From Erigeron canadensis (taxonomy: Eukaryota; Streptophyta; Magnoliopsida; Asterales; Asteraceae): a stretch of DNA of 64,000 nucleotides. This document shows, in pieces, positions 12,012 through 23,843 of this stretch; the stretch's first letter is position 1, and every line of letters begins with the position of its first letter. A program made the translations under genes and the position numbers. Below the pieces are notes generated by a model. The model saw nothing but the letters and a program-made list of their open reading frames with translations, made no database searches and was not told where the DNA came from. The stretch is taken from contig NC_057764.1 in NCBI RefSeq assembly GCF_010389155.1, positions 14,880,001 through 14,944,000 on the forward strand, in the 5' to 3' direction.

Positions 12012-12440
12012 GAATATCTGATATGCGTATGGTATGTTGACTCGGGATGTTCTCATCACATGACTGAAAACAAGTCTATACTTTCTAATTTTGTTGAGAA
12101 GTTCATGGGAACTGTCAGATTTGGAAATGATTATGTTGCCCCTATTCTTGGTTATGGAGACATTGTCAAGAATGGAATTACCATAAAGAGAGTTTCCTAT
12201 GTTGAAAGATTAGGTCACAATCTTTTTAGTGTTGGACAATTATGTGACAATGATCTTCGAGTGCTTTTCAAGAGATATGAATGCAAAGTTCAAACAGCAG
12301 ACGGGGTAGATATTCTTACTGGAACAAGGGACAATAATTTGTTCACCATTAATCTAAATAATGTTCCAACTTTAGACTCTGACATTTGCCTTCTTTCGAA
12401 AGCCTCTGCACAAAACTCATGGCTACACTTGGGTTTTCTT
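12012..12440 (+). pseudogene. pol: Element A protease and pre-integrase remnant
   Basis: An aspartic protease of the copia polyprotein. VDSGCSHHM holds the catalytic Asp at 12039-12041, followed by FVEKFMGTVRFGN, ILGYGD and HNLFSVGQLCDN, the usual order in this family. The frame breaks at about 12430, where the integrase zinc domain should begin, and sequence jumps to the middle of the integrase core. Unlike the other families here, the gag-pro segment (11979-12011) is open in frame and its GT has become GG. Confidence 0.8.
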
Positions 12441-13563
12441 TCTTCATGCCAAAAGTGATGCTCCAAAAGAAATCATTGATTTCATCAAACAAACCCAAGT
12501 CAATCTTCAATCATTTGTTCGAATTGTTCATTCCAACAATGGCACAGAATTCAAGAATGCAACAATTGATTCTTTCTTTAAATCACAAGGCATTACTCAT
12601 CAATTTTCTGCCACAAGAACACCTCAACAAAATGGAGTAGTTGAACGTCGAAATCATACTCTTGTTGAAGCAGCCAGAACAATGCTTGCCTATTCAAAGC
12701 TACCTCCAAATCTTTGGGCTGAAGCTGTAGCTACTGCTTGTTTTACACAGAATAGGTCCATTATCAACAAGAGATTTGATAAAACTCCATATGAGGTGAT
12801 CAACAAGACGAAACCAAATGTGAACTTCTTCCACATTTTTGGATGTGTTTGTTATGTTCTCAATGATCGAGACAATTTGAGTAAATTTGAACCAAAAAGT
12901 GATGAGGCATATTTTATTGGGTATTCCAGAGAATCGATTGCGTATCGTATCTAAAATTGTCGGACGAAGAAGATAGTTGAGAGTATGAATGTTCGATTTG
13001 ATGAACTAACTGGAATGGTTCTTGAACAAAACAGTTCAAGACCCGAACTTAACCGACCACAAGCTTCCGCAACAATAACCGCTTCCAATGTCAAATCTCA
13101 TTTTAGTACTCCAACAACAGAGGATTTGGATATTTTATTTGAAGAATTCTACCATGATCTCCCAAGAATGTCTGAACCTGGTCTAGAAACAAATGCAGTT
13201 TCCAGTACAATGAATACTTCTTCAGCACCAAATGGAGACGATGAGTCATCACCATCACTCAATTCAGATATATCTTCACCATTATCTGAATCTCATCTTC
13301 ATACCTCCACTTCTGAGTCTCAAGGACCACATACTCATATTTCCCAAGTGACAAGTCCTGCAACTAACCCAGAAGTTTATGCCACTGAAGATTTTGTTGA
13401 ACCACTGGCAACTTCATTTGAGCAAATAACTGCACAACATACTCCGATGTTCATCGACACTGAAGAATTAAATGATCCACATGAACCTCTTCCTCATTCA
13501 ACCAAATGGACTAGATCTCATCCGATTACTCAAATCATTGGCAATCCAGACTCCGGAATATAG
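12441..13563 (+). pseudogene. pol: Element A integrase remnant and linker
   Basis: Starts in mid-core: the HHCC zinc domain and the first catalytic Asp are deleted. The second catalytic region reads HSNNGTEF instead of SDNGTEF, so the catalytic Asp is Asn. The third, Glu, is present in NGVVERRNHTLVEAARTM. The C-terminal part continues with FHIFGCVCYVLND, a stop at 12952 and an acidic, serine/proline-rich linker (12985-13563) ending in the NPDSGI region before RT. Catalytically dead as an integrase. Confidence 0.8.
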
Positions 13564-13578
13564 ACAAGATCTGCATAT

Positions 13579-14209
13579 GTGAATGAATGCATGTTCGTGA
13601 ATTTCCTGAGTGTAGTTGAGCCAAAAACAGTGAATGAAGCACTCAGAAGTCCAGATTGGGTGAAGGCTATGCAGGAAGAACTCAATCAATTTGAGAGGCT
13701 TCAAGTGTGGAGATTGGTTTCGAATCCTTACAAGAACAAAGAACCAATCAAAACAAAGTGGATCTTCAAGAACAAAAAGGATGAAAACGGAGTTGTTGTC
13801 CGCAACAAAGCACGTTTGGTTGCAAAGGGATATTGTCAACAAGATGGAATCGACTATGATGAGACGTTTGCACCTGTTGCACGAATTGAAGCAATACGCA
13901 TGTTTCTTGCCTATGCTGCCTACAAGAACTTCACTGTATATCAGATGGATGTCAAAACTGCATTTTTGAACGGAGTTCTCAAAGAAGAAGTCTATGTTGA
14001 ACAACCAGAAGGGTTTGTGAACTCTGAACATCCAGATTATGTCTACAAGTTAGATAAGGCCTTATATGGTTTGAAACAAGCTCCTCGTGCATGGTATAAC
14101 GATCTCACTGCTTTTCTCTTGATATCTGGATTTAATAAAGGTTCAATAGATACTACCTTGTTCATTAAAAGACAAGGTAGTGACATTATTTTAATCCAGA
14201 TATATGTTG
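13579..14209 (+). pseudogene. pol: Element A reverse transcriptase, 5' part
   Basis: Copia RT palm and fingers: [80 protein letters not shown]. The open frame runs to LIQIYV and is cut exactly at the catalytic YVDD by insertion of element B. The remaining VDDIIFGS follows the insertion at 25973. Apart from B this stretch has no internal stop. Confidence 0.9.
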
Positions 14210-15149
14210 TGTGAGTCCACCTTCACAAGATGTATAAAGAGAACAAGATATAAAATAGGTTAGTAATAAACACAAGTATATTAAGTAACCCAACTGGCAA
14301 GTGGTTCGAATCTAGATAATGACTAGTTAAGTACCACGATCCAGATATGGATATGAACAATAAAGAATAAGTGCTTGAAACTATATAAATACTAAGTATA
14401 TTCAAGTATTATGGCAATGAGTCGAGATGTATTTTTCAATGTATTTTATTTATTTCTATAAACAAAATAGAAGAGTTGTTGCGGAACAAAGATAATCACA
14501 CTTGTGAAAATAGCTAAACAACCCCAGAAATACAAATGATCTATGCGACAAGGAATTACTCATAAGAATACTTAGAGTAATATCACACGTTGCAATTGCC
14601 AAAGTTCCAAGCTATTTTGCAAGTGTGAGAAGTCTTATATTTATAGGCAAACATGTCTTGATGACATGGCAATATGCCGTACCAATATGGTTGGATGCAT
14701 TTATGGATTTGTGGGACAAATCCATAACATGCTTGTTTAAGGTAAAGTATGTAAGTTTCTTTGATGTGACTTGACATACTTTATTCCCAACCTTTTGCTA
14801 AAACTTTCCCAATCCCAGGTATAGAGTAATTAACCGGGTAAAGGTAGTTAAAGCTGCAAAAAGACTTTCCTCGTAATCAGTGAAAAAGTGTTGTAAGTAC
14901 TTTTTCACTGAGCCTCTTCAGATTCAACTTCAGGTAAGATCTTCTCTGAGCTCTGCTTCTGAGATGATCTTCTTCTTCAGTCTTCAGTCTTTGACTTCAG
15001 TCTGAACGTCTTCAGTGTAGGTAGATTCTGAATCTGAAGTGAAGCTTCAGTGAGCTTTATCTGAATGACTTTAGAATCCTGAGCAAGCTTTCTTCACTGA
15101 ACCTCAACTATTTTGAACAAATCATACTTAGTCGATTTTTGACCTAACA
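14210..15149 (-). mobile_element. 3' LTR of element B (940 bp)
   Basis: On the minus strand it reads TGTTAGGTC...GGACTCACA. It differs from the right LTR by roughly 20 substitutions plus two indels (one of about 48 bp), so about 2% divergence. TATAAATA (minus) at 14638-14645. An 11-bp-arm hairpin (AGTGAAAAAGT / ACTTTTTCACT) lies at 14879-14909. Between about 14920 and 15110 it is dense in CTTCAG/CTGAAG motifs. Confidence 0.88.
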
Positions 15150-15441
15150 AATTCCCCCTATTTGTTCAAAAATAGTTCATGTATTTTAGACTTCTATCTA
15201 TACAAGTTTGTAAGTCTAAAAATACAAGTTTTTGTTTAAGTTGTAAAAATATTTCTAAGGACATCTCATAGATCATGATGCCTTAAGAAAATTTTCTTGT
15301 TTGTTTTCTAACTTAAACTATTTCCTAATAATATGATGTAACTTGTAACTATATAAAAGATACTGAGATGATTGTTCAGTTACAAGTACAGAAATAAAAT
15401 GGAAAATATTTACAAGTAAAAATATTTACAAAGAGATACAA
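15150..15441 (-). promoter_or_regulatory. Element B polypurine tract and 3' spacer
   Basis: On the minus strand AAATAGGGGGAATT (15150-15165) abuts the LTR start TGTTAGGTC: a canonical polypurine tract for plus-strand DNA priming. The rest up to the aORF stop at 15442 is AT-rich and holds no gene. Confidence 0.75.
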
Positions 15442-18400
15442 CTACTTCTTCGCAGGCCTTGAGCCAGAAGGTGCTTCAGTAGCCTTTCTCTTTGGAGAGC
15501 TGATCTTCCCAAATAATCTTTCCTCCATCTCAACTTTGGCCTTCATTTTCTGTTGGATCTTCAGCATCCAGGCGCCAGTTAGATGAGACTTTGGTTTTCC
15601 TTTCAGAACATTGATCATCTCCTTGTGCTCAGAATACCCAAACTTATGCACCGAAACCTTCTCATAATCTTCTTCTGCTCTACCTTCTCTTTTCACAATC
15701 AGATTGAACAGTTTTAGACCATCTTCCTTCAGAATTTGCACATCAAGGATCTTTGCAGGATGACACCTGTGTTTCATATAATAATCATACTGATCCTTTT
15801 CATGTTTATCCTTCACCTGAGCAACTTCTTTAGAGATAGGTATGAATGTAGAGAGGTTAGCGTCTAAAGCATGCTTTCTTGTTGTCCTTGGGCCAGTTAG
15901 TTTGGGCTTCTGAGGTGGCCTACAGATTTCCTTCTCAACCTTCAGAACACTGGTTATAATTTCTTTCTTTTTGATCTCCATCTCCTTCTTCCTATTCTTT
16001 ACCAGATCTTCAATAGACAGTTTGAAAGTGAGATGGTCCAGCTTTTGTTCTAAGGGAGAATACTTCATCCCATATTCATATTCGGCCATTTCTACCAAGG
16101 CCTTCTGCACTCTTGCATCATGCTTGATCTTCTGATATCTTTCCTTAGTGAGGCCAAGAGCTGCAGCATCTACCAAATCAATGGTACCCATTGCCAAGTG
16201 TTGGGCCCTTTCTCTTTCTTTAGTTTCTCTCCACATAATGAACTGGTTGGAGACTTGTCTTTGAAGGGCTTCCAACTTTTTCTAATCAGCATCTAAATCT
16301 GGCAATGGATAACCATGCTCATCAACATTTTCCCCAACAACAAAACCAGAGTCCTTGGTCCCCTTTTTCTTTGGTTCCTCAACCATCTTAGCTTTGCCTT
16401 TGTCTTTCTTAGCTTGTTCAAATGGTTGGGGTTCAGATTGTTTCTTCAGTTGTTCCCCCTTAGATTCAGATTGCCTCTTGGTCGCTTCAATTAATTCTTG
16501 AGAGCTGGCTAGCAAACCAATTGGCACATCACTTCCCCCTTTGGGAATCTCCGCAGGCATCTTAGCATATAAATCAATGGCCTTTTGCATGCCCTGCAGA
16601 GGTTCCCAATTCTGCTGGGTAATACTATCAGAAATACCTTTAGACATGGTGGCAAACTAAGCTCTTAATCTGAATGTAGAGTTCAGGTTCAGCTTCTCAT
16701 GCTCCAGGACTTCCTTCAGCAATCCCTTTTCTTTATCAGATAAAGCACCAAAGGGAGGAGGAGTAACAACTTCAGGGGCTTTCTTGAGCAGGGCCAGGAT
16801 TTCATCCAGTTGCTTCGACTGGTTCTGAACTTGTTGATCAAGAGTTGACACAGAATTCTTCATTTCATTAACAGCTTTGTCAACCTTATCATTTGTTGCT
16901 TTGGAGACTTCAGAAACCATCGACCTGACCCTCTCTTCAACCTTTTCTGCTACGGACACTGAAATCTGAGAAATAAGATCTTCAGAGAATATGGACTTCA
17001 GTGTCTCAGAAACCTTTCCACCAACAGAGGCACCAAGGGACTTCATCAACACTTGGATTCTTGACCAACTCACCAACTTTTTTTTCAACCGCCAAGAAAG
17101 AGTTTTGTATCATAAGTATCCAGGATTGCAGATTCGCAACAACTGAACTCTGCACATCCCTCTTGGTCAACTTGAAAGCTTCACCAATAGCCCTACTCAA
17201 ACCATTACACGCAGAAACTAATTCATGTAACTTCCCAACCACCAAGCTCTTATTAACTGCAACTCTTGTAAATTCAACACCCATAGCAATCTAGGCTCCT
17301 TTCAAATCGGCTAGAGACTTGGTGTTGGCAGCCAGAGATTTAGATAAGCCCTCAACCTGAATGAGTAGGTTCTGGACTTCAGTTTGTGACTTCTCTAGCT
17401 GAGCTTCCATGCTCAGAGGTGCAGCAGACGAAGTGGAAGCTAAAGCAACAAAGGGAGTTGTTTTGATGTCTGCCAGAGTTCTATCTAAAGTCCTTTCTGA
17501 GGGACCTTCAGACTCGGTCTTAGAATCCAAATCGTTTTCTTGATCTTCTAGCAGATCATACGTCCTCCTTGGTGGAACAACATGAATTTGAGGGTGAAGG
17601 AATTGAAGAGGTGGTTGAAAAACGGCAGAGGTAACATAAGCTGGTGTTGTGTCTTGTGGAAACAAAGGATGTTGATGTGAAATTGGTGGTGGTTGATAAG
17701 GTGGATCAAGATCGATAACATGTTATTGTTGTTGTTGTTGACGACGACATATAGGTTCTTCAACAGGGTTGAGGGTTGGCTCAGAATCCGGATGATTCTC
17801 CCTCAATAAGTCCTCATCGAACTCAAAATCTTCGAGGTTTCCCTCAGGAAGCTCATCGTCATCCCAGATATTTACAATCTGGTCAGATATGCTCTGGTCT
17901 TGATTCCCAGAATCCAAGCCAGCACCCAATTCAGCAGCTGCTTTAGTAGGTGCATCGTTACTGGTCAAAAGTGGAACAACTTCAGTCGATACCATTTGTG
18001 CCTCAGTAACCCTTGTGCTGGATCCAAGGGTCTCTTCATTGGCCGCAGAATTTGAAACCTCCATCTCTCTGGGTATCACCTGAGAAATATCAAAAGTTTG
18101 TGCATGCAAAGAGTGTAAGATTTGTGAAGTTATAGGGAGTGCATGTGCAGACTCAACTTCTAATGTGTGTTGGGCTGACACACCAATATCTTCACCATCT
18201 CCTCCTAAAGAAGTTTTGGAGATGGTTGCTTGTAAGTTTCCCATTTGAGCTTTTTTGAAACCTGTTTTGAGGTCTCAGAAGGCTGAGTTTGGGTACTAGT
18301 ATCCTTGGGTTGTAAGGATGGCCTAAAAGGACGCAGTTTTAATAAACCCTTTGGAGATCCTGAGGAATCTTTTGGGAGATCCCCAGGTTGGTCAGTGGAA

Positions 18401-18936
18401 GATGAAGATGGCAGGGTAGAACTTGTTTTGGGTTTAAACAAGTGTAACATTTTGCCACTAGATCGACTGGTGGGTCTCACATTCTTTTGTGACCCGCCCA
18501 GTGATCTTTCTGAGCCAGCCGGTCGTGATGCGTCAGTTTTAACATTGTTACCAAGTACCTGAAGCATTGCAGGGGAAAGTTCAAGTTCGTCCTCAGACTC
18601 AGTCAGCTTGGAGAGATCTTTGCAAAAGTCCGTCTGAGAGCTCTCTTGAAGGATGTCAGAATATCCTTCTCCCAAAATAGCAAGAAAACATAAACTCAAA
18701 AATCTTGGGAAGGCAATATGAATGCTCCTCTTCCCCTTCAGCTTCGTCAACAGCTGAGCAAAAAACATCTCGGCAAAGTCTACCTTCATCCCATGCCAGA
18801 GATAGTAACCCATCTCGACTTGGATCAACGAAATTTGATCCAATCCTCCACTATTCCCTCCAAGACACTCCACAATTTGTGTCCAGAAATATTTCCAGCA
18901 ACTCTTGAAACCAGGAATAAAGATGTGGCCAGATGT
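15442..18936 (-). pseudogene. Element B additional ORF (aORF), decayed and 5'-truncated
   Basis: Originally one long ORF of about 1,150 codons, now broken by in-frame stops at about 17723, 17291, 16657 and 16282 and frameshifts near 18240 and 17080. N-terminal part: IHIAFPRFLSLCFLAILGEG, the conserved helical segment also seen as LLYPRFVMAIVRHF in element C. Then a serine/proline-rich stretch, an acidic patch (IWDDDELPEGNLEDFEFDED), glutamines, a long coiled coil (VEERVRSMVSEVSKATNDKV...) and a lysine-rich C-terminus ending SSPKRKATEAPSGSRPAKK, a plausible nuclear localisation signal. I see no signal peptide or membrane segment. The 5' end is cut by the D1 LTR at 18937. The position after pol equals that of so-called env-like ORFs of Sireviruses, but the composition suggests an intracellular, perhaps nuclear, protein. 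Function unknown. Confidence 0.7.
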
Positions 18937-19292
18937 TGTTAGAAATCCAAAAATAGTGATACATCGTAATTTAAGTTATGGACTTACTTGTTGTTAAGTC
19001 ATGTGTTGATGATTTCTAAGGTTGAGAGGCTAATTGTGATAATTAGCATAGTTGATTTGTTTAGACTATAAATAGCCCTCAATTCCTTAGAAATCATAAC
19101 ATTAGCATAACTCTTGACATAACTTTTGCATAACTCTTGACATAACTTTTGCATAACTCTTAACACTGATCGTATCAATAACACACTCTTGATCCCAATT
19201 CTCTCTCAACACACACACAAACACCAAGAACACACACACTAACCAAACACCATTGTTGATGTGAATTCAATTGATAAAATCGTGTTGTTACA
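18937..19292 (+). mobile_element. 5' LTR of element D1 (356 bp)
   Basis: TGTTAGAAATCC...TGTTACA, followed by a TTTGGTATCAG primer-binding site at 19293-19303. TATAAATA at 19067-19074. It contains a short tandem (CATAACTYTTGA repeats, about 19107-19160) absent from the related LTR at 53741. It sits inside B's aORF in the opposite orientation to B. Confidence 0.85.
19067..19074 (+). promoter_or_regulatory. TATA box of D1 LTR
   Basis: TATAAATA about 130 bases into the LTR, followed by AGCCCTC. The same box (TATAAATA) lies in the D2 LTR at about 53872. Confidence 0.5.
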
Positions 19293-20573
19293 TTTGGTAT
19301 CAGCCTTCCATTCTTTTCGGCGTCATCCTTCCACATTGGCGGCGAGTGGAGGGATCGTTGTGGCATGAACTCATTTATGCCTTTCCTCACCCCCGCCCAT
19401 CGTTTTGATCTCGATCCATAACTGAATTCAATCACATTTCATCAAAAATCACCTTTAATTCTGTTTTTTTTCTGTTTCTGTTCGTTTTTGTTCTTCACTG
19501 AAAATCCAAAAATTAACCTCTCAAATCACATAAAATCACAAATGTTTGTTCACCGTTCGATTCCTCATAGTTAATAACATAATCCTCTCAAGTTTCGTAT
19601 TCTAATTCAATCTGGATCAAAAGTTCAGATTTTGAGTTTTTTGGCGCTAAAATTTGGGATTTGATTCTGTTGTGTTATCAGCTAAACTGTGTTAATCGGA
19701 TAATTGCTGAGGTGAAAACAAACTGTTTGCAAGTGGTTTCATGTTCCAATTCTCAGAAAATCAAAAGATATTGAAGTTTTAAAAATCGTCAATGGAGGTG
19801 TTCATACTCAGAGGTTGAAGACGACTGTGGGAGGCTAAACGATCTCATTTAGATCGTTTTAGTTTTTCTTTCCTTAGTACATATATTTCAGTGTTATGGC
19901 TTGTAAAACAATTCAAATTTTGATCGTTTTGACAAGTGTGGTTGTAGTGTGAAGAATTGATTGTGGCTAACTGATCCTTTGGATTGGTTTTGGTCAATTC
20001 AATTTCTTGAAAATACACAAGTTGTTGAGAAATTCTGAAAAGAAACCAAAACGATCTATTTTAGATCGTTTTAAGTTTTCTTTGAAATCAGAACGATCTC
20101 TTTTAGATCATTTCAAGGTTTACTTGAACATTCTCTGGTTTGTGTAATTCATGAAGAGTTGTGTTTGGGAATCATACTACTCTTGGGTAACTGATCTTCG
20201 TGATTGGTTTTGCTCAATTCATCTCATTCCATTTCATAACAAAACTCTGCCCAAATCATTTCAGAATACTTAGAATTTTTCTTCTTCTAAAAATCGTTTC
20301 AAGTTTAAATCGTTTCATTCTTAATTCAATTTAGATCGTTTCATTCCTACACATTGAGATCATGTCATTCCTGAACATTTAGATCGTTTCATTTACACTT
20401 CTTCTACATCGTTTCATTTTAATTCCAATTCAGATCGTTTCATTCTTATTTCAAATCAGATCGTTTCATTTTCATTTCAATTCAGATCGTTTCATTTCAT
20501 TCCAAATTAGATCGTTTCATAGTTTCATACTTTCTTCAAAATCAATTCAATTCTCAATTCAAATCAATTTCAA
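19293..20573 (+). repeat. D1 primer-binding site and leader with GATCGTTT arrays
   Basis: The primer-binding site resembles the initiator tRNA-Met complement (TGGTATCAG). The 1.25-kb leader then has three hairpins with AACGATCT..AGATCGTT arms (19838-19857; 20048-20072 with perfect 10-bp arms; 20092-20113). After them come about ten direct copies of (AG)ATCGTTTCATT within 20289-20520, one degenerate. No protein-coding capacity. The gag ATG follows at 20574. Confidence 0.75.
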
Positions 20574-23500
20574 ATGACTACTCGTGAAGCATTGTCTCTG
20601 GGTACTGATACAAGACCACCAGTTCTTTATCGTGGTAACTATGGACTTTGGAAGAAAAGGTTCATGGATTATGTGGAACGTCAGACAAATGGTCACATGC
20701 TTAAGGACTCAATCATCAATGGACTTACTATGCATCGTCATCCTACTACCCGTACTATTTTGACTCCTGATCTTTTGAATGCCGAACAAAGAGATCGTAC
20801 TGCTGCTGACAACAGAGCTAGGTCATGCTTGTACCAAGCACTTCCTGATGAGATCTATGGCTTAGTTGATTCTTACGACACAGCAAAGGAGATTTGGGAT
20901 GAAGTTGCTAGACAAATGGAAGGTTCTGATGTAACTTCAACAATTCGACTGACAAATGTCTTAACTGAGTTTGACAATTTATGAATCTTTCAAGTTGAAT
21001 GAGAGCAAAGTTCTAAGCAAAAATTCATTCAACAAAGTGCCAAAAGTTGTATCTACTGATCCTTTGGCATTGGTCGTTGAAAGAAAAGTTTCTGAGGCTC
21101 TTAAAAGACAAATGACTATTGTTTCTTCGTCTGATGAGGAGGGAGAAGAATACTTGGTTCCAAGAGATGGTGTTCCTGATGAATTCTACCAAGCTCTTGC
21201 CGCTGTGACCAAACATTTCAAGAAAAAGTATTTCAAAGCGAGGCCAACTAACAACAATCTTCGAACTTCATCAACAAGTGCATTTCCAAAGAAGGAACAA
21301 TATCATCACAAGAGTATTGAACAAGGTGAAACAACTGTTTCCAAGAAAAAAGACAAGAAAGCAGAAACTAAGAAACAAATCATGGAGAAAGAAAAGACTT
21401 CTGACAAAAAGTGTTACAACTGTGGAATTCCTGGTCATTTTGCTGTGGATTGTAAGCTGCCTCGTAAGAAGAATTATGAATATTACAAGCAGAAGATGCT
21501 TCTGGCAAAACAAGTTGAAGCCGGTCAAGCCTTGATTGCTGAAGATGACAAGTGGCTTTTGCTCACTGATGATGAAGATGAAGATCTGTCTGCCAATGTA
21601 TGTTTCATGGCAAGGTTGAGCAAAGACAAAATGCTGGAGGCTGAAAACACTGACAAGGAATATCCCGATGATGAGGTAAATCTCGACTCTACTTTTTCAT
21701 CAATTAAGGATAAAGAGTCTTGTAGAATTGCCTTATCAAACCTGACGAGTCATTACACTTCTTTAGCCAACAAAAACAAGAAATTGAAAAATAGCATTGT
21801 ATTTTCAAAAAGGGAGTACACAAAACTTCTTGAAGAAAATTATAAAATACTTTTTGAGTATGATGCTATGAAAAAAGAATTTCAAAACTATAAAGAACAA
21901 ATGTTGGTTAAAGAATGTGAAATGAATGCATCTCCTGACTCTAAGTTATTGGAAAAGTGTCATAATTTAGAAAAGACCATTCTTGATCTTGAAAAAGCCA
22001 ATCAAGATCTTGAAGTTCAAAAGACCAATGAATGGCTTCGTGCAAATGCGAGACAAATGGATGTTGATATTCTGAATAAGAAGCTTCAAGAAGCTACACC
22101 AAAAACAATTGAACTTAAAGAAAAGTTTTTTTTTAAAAGGCATTGAGATTGAAAATCTTGGAAGACAAATTGAGGAACATAAAAAGAATATACTTTTCTA
22201 TCAATAAAAGTTGTACAAAGTTGAACAAAACCCTCTTTTGGATTTCACTTCCTATTTCAATAAGTCAAAGATTGATAGATCAGAACTTCTTCTTGGGTTG
22301 GGATTTGCGAATATCACTCCATTGCAAAAAGCCAAAGACAAGATCGAACCCTTGTATGATGAAAAGTTTTTGAGACTTGGTATGGTTCAACAATTCATAC
22401 GTCCATTGGATGACGAATTTAAGACTGATGAAGTTGAGAAAATTCAAAATAATAAATTTTTGGTTAATTATGATGCAATTAATACTTCTTACGAAACGAA
22501 AAAGTCATCAATTTTTCAACTAGAAGAGATCGCATCTAATTTTCAAAACCAAGAATCTGTTGTTTCACCACCTAAACCAACTAAATTGTATGTTCCATCC
22601 ACATTTTTGGAAAGACAAATAGAAGGTTTACAACAAAAGGTGGAATCTCAACAAAAACTTATTAATAATCTACAGTCTCAAAATCCGAATTCAAAGAATG
22701 AATCAGTTGTTGTTGATATCAAGAAAGTCTGTGTGAATGTTTCTACCCAAACTGATTTCAGTCTTTTAGTAGACCATTCCACTCAGACTACTTGTGTTTC
22801 ATCTACTGTTTCCTCCACCCAAACCTTGACTGATTCTCTTGAGTATTCATGTCAAAATGCTGCTACTGTAATAGCTGATGATTATGTGCAATCTGATTTA
22901 TCTTATGACGAACTTGCGCATAGTTTAGTTTTGATATGGTACTACTTTAGGTTTTTCACTTGTGAGTTTCCTGAAGAGTTAGTTGTTCACCCTAAGCTTT
23001 GTGCTAGTATAGGTGTTGATACTTCTACTCAATTTTCTTGTGAAAACAACGATGTGTCAGTTCAAGTTGATTTTATTCCTGAAATTACCAATAGTGTGAA
23101 GTTGGAAAACAAGACTCCTGATTTTTCAAAAATCTCTCCAGTTTCACCATTCACCAAAAATGATTTTGATAAATTCATGGAGGGAGAATATGTTTTTGAT
23201 TCTGAAACTGAGAAAAAGATTGAATCTACCAAAATCAAAGTTGAATCAAAAGAGGAATCTCCAAAATCGTTTTTCAAAGCTCCAACTTCATATTATTCAA
23301 AGAAACGGGTTACTTCCAAACTCATCGAGACTGAACCAAAGACTGTCACCAAACCAAGAATCAATAAGTTAAAACCATTTGTCTTTTAAGTCCTTTGTGT
23401 TAAACAATGTTAATGGTGCCAAGGCTAGTCCTTGTGATGTTGTAAACAATGTTAATTCTTGTTCTCATATGCATGGTTTGAATGCTGGTAGACATGTTAC

Positions 23501-23660
23501 TTTTGATTCGTGTGTTAATATTCGCTTGTTTAAACCAAATGTGCTTGTTGATAATGTGCTTGTTAACAAGTATGTTGATTCAAAAGCATGTTTGTATGCA
23601 TATCCTAAGTTATACCCCCTGCTTGTGTTAACTAACCACAAAGGACCCGTCTTTAAGTGG
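20574..23660 (+). pseudogene. gag: D1 gag, near-complete but frameshifted
   Basis: The ATG at 20574 starts MTTREALSLGTDTRPPVLY; about 135 residues of the copia Gag helical domain follow (LYQALPDEIYGLVDSYDTAKEIWDEV is recognisable). The frame shifts near 20975 and a segment is missing before FKLNESK. A zinc knuckle CYNCGIPGHFAVDC lies at about 21415-21456. After it comes a long lysine/glutamate coiled-coil tail (21700-22130), a further frameshift at about 22130, then 22211-23389 with repeated STQTD motifs. The protein end KWVPKVG is reached at about 23678 via another shift at 23380. D2 (26641-28709) is a second copy of the tail from KLQEATPKTIEL onward. Confidence 0.82.
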
Positions 23661-23692
23661 GTACCTAAAGTCGGTTAAATTTTTGATTGCAG
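23661..23692 (+). other. D1 gag-pro junction: 32-nt intron-like segment
   Basis: Starts GT after a TGG codon (KW|GT) and ends TTTTTGATTGCAG before GAAATAACC. It contains the gag stop TAA. Removing 32 nt joins KW to EITICVWILDSG in frame. Equivalent segments occur in B, C, D2 and E. It is shorter than normal plant introns, so splicing is only one possibility. Confidence 0.5.
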
Positions 23693-23781
23693 GAAATAAC
23701 CATCTGTGTATGGATACTCGATTCCGGCTGTTCAAAACACATGACGGGCAATAAATCATTGTTCAAGAATTTTGTTGAAAG
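23693..23781 (+). pseudogene. pol: D1 protease start, truncated
   Basis: Reads EITICVWILDSGCSKHMTGN and then FVER, where D-family sequence ends abruptly. The catalytic DSG is present. From 23782 the DNA is element B on the minus strand, also at its protease start. Confidence 0.85.
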
Positions 23782-23843
23782 AAACCAAGTGTTCTTTTTG
23801 CGGTCACCCTGCACATACACAAAGATTAGTTCTTTTTGGGAAC
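23782..23843 (-). pseudogene. pol: Element B protease start and 35-nt gag-pro junction
   Basis: Minus strand: RWVPKKN and stop (23843 downward), then TTTGTGTATGTGCAG|GGTGACCGC. The 35-nt segment 23843-23809 begins GT after TGG and ends CAG; its removal joins RW to GDRKKNTWF. The protease is cut off at 23782 by the D1 junction, before its catalytic Asp. Confidence 0.65.
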
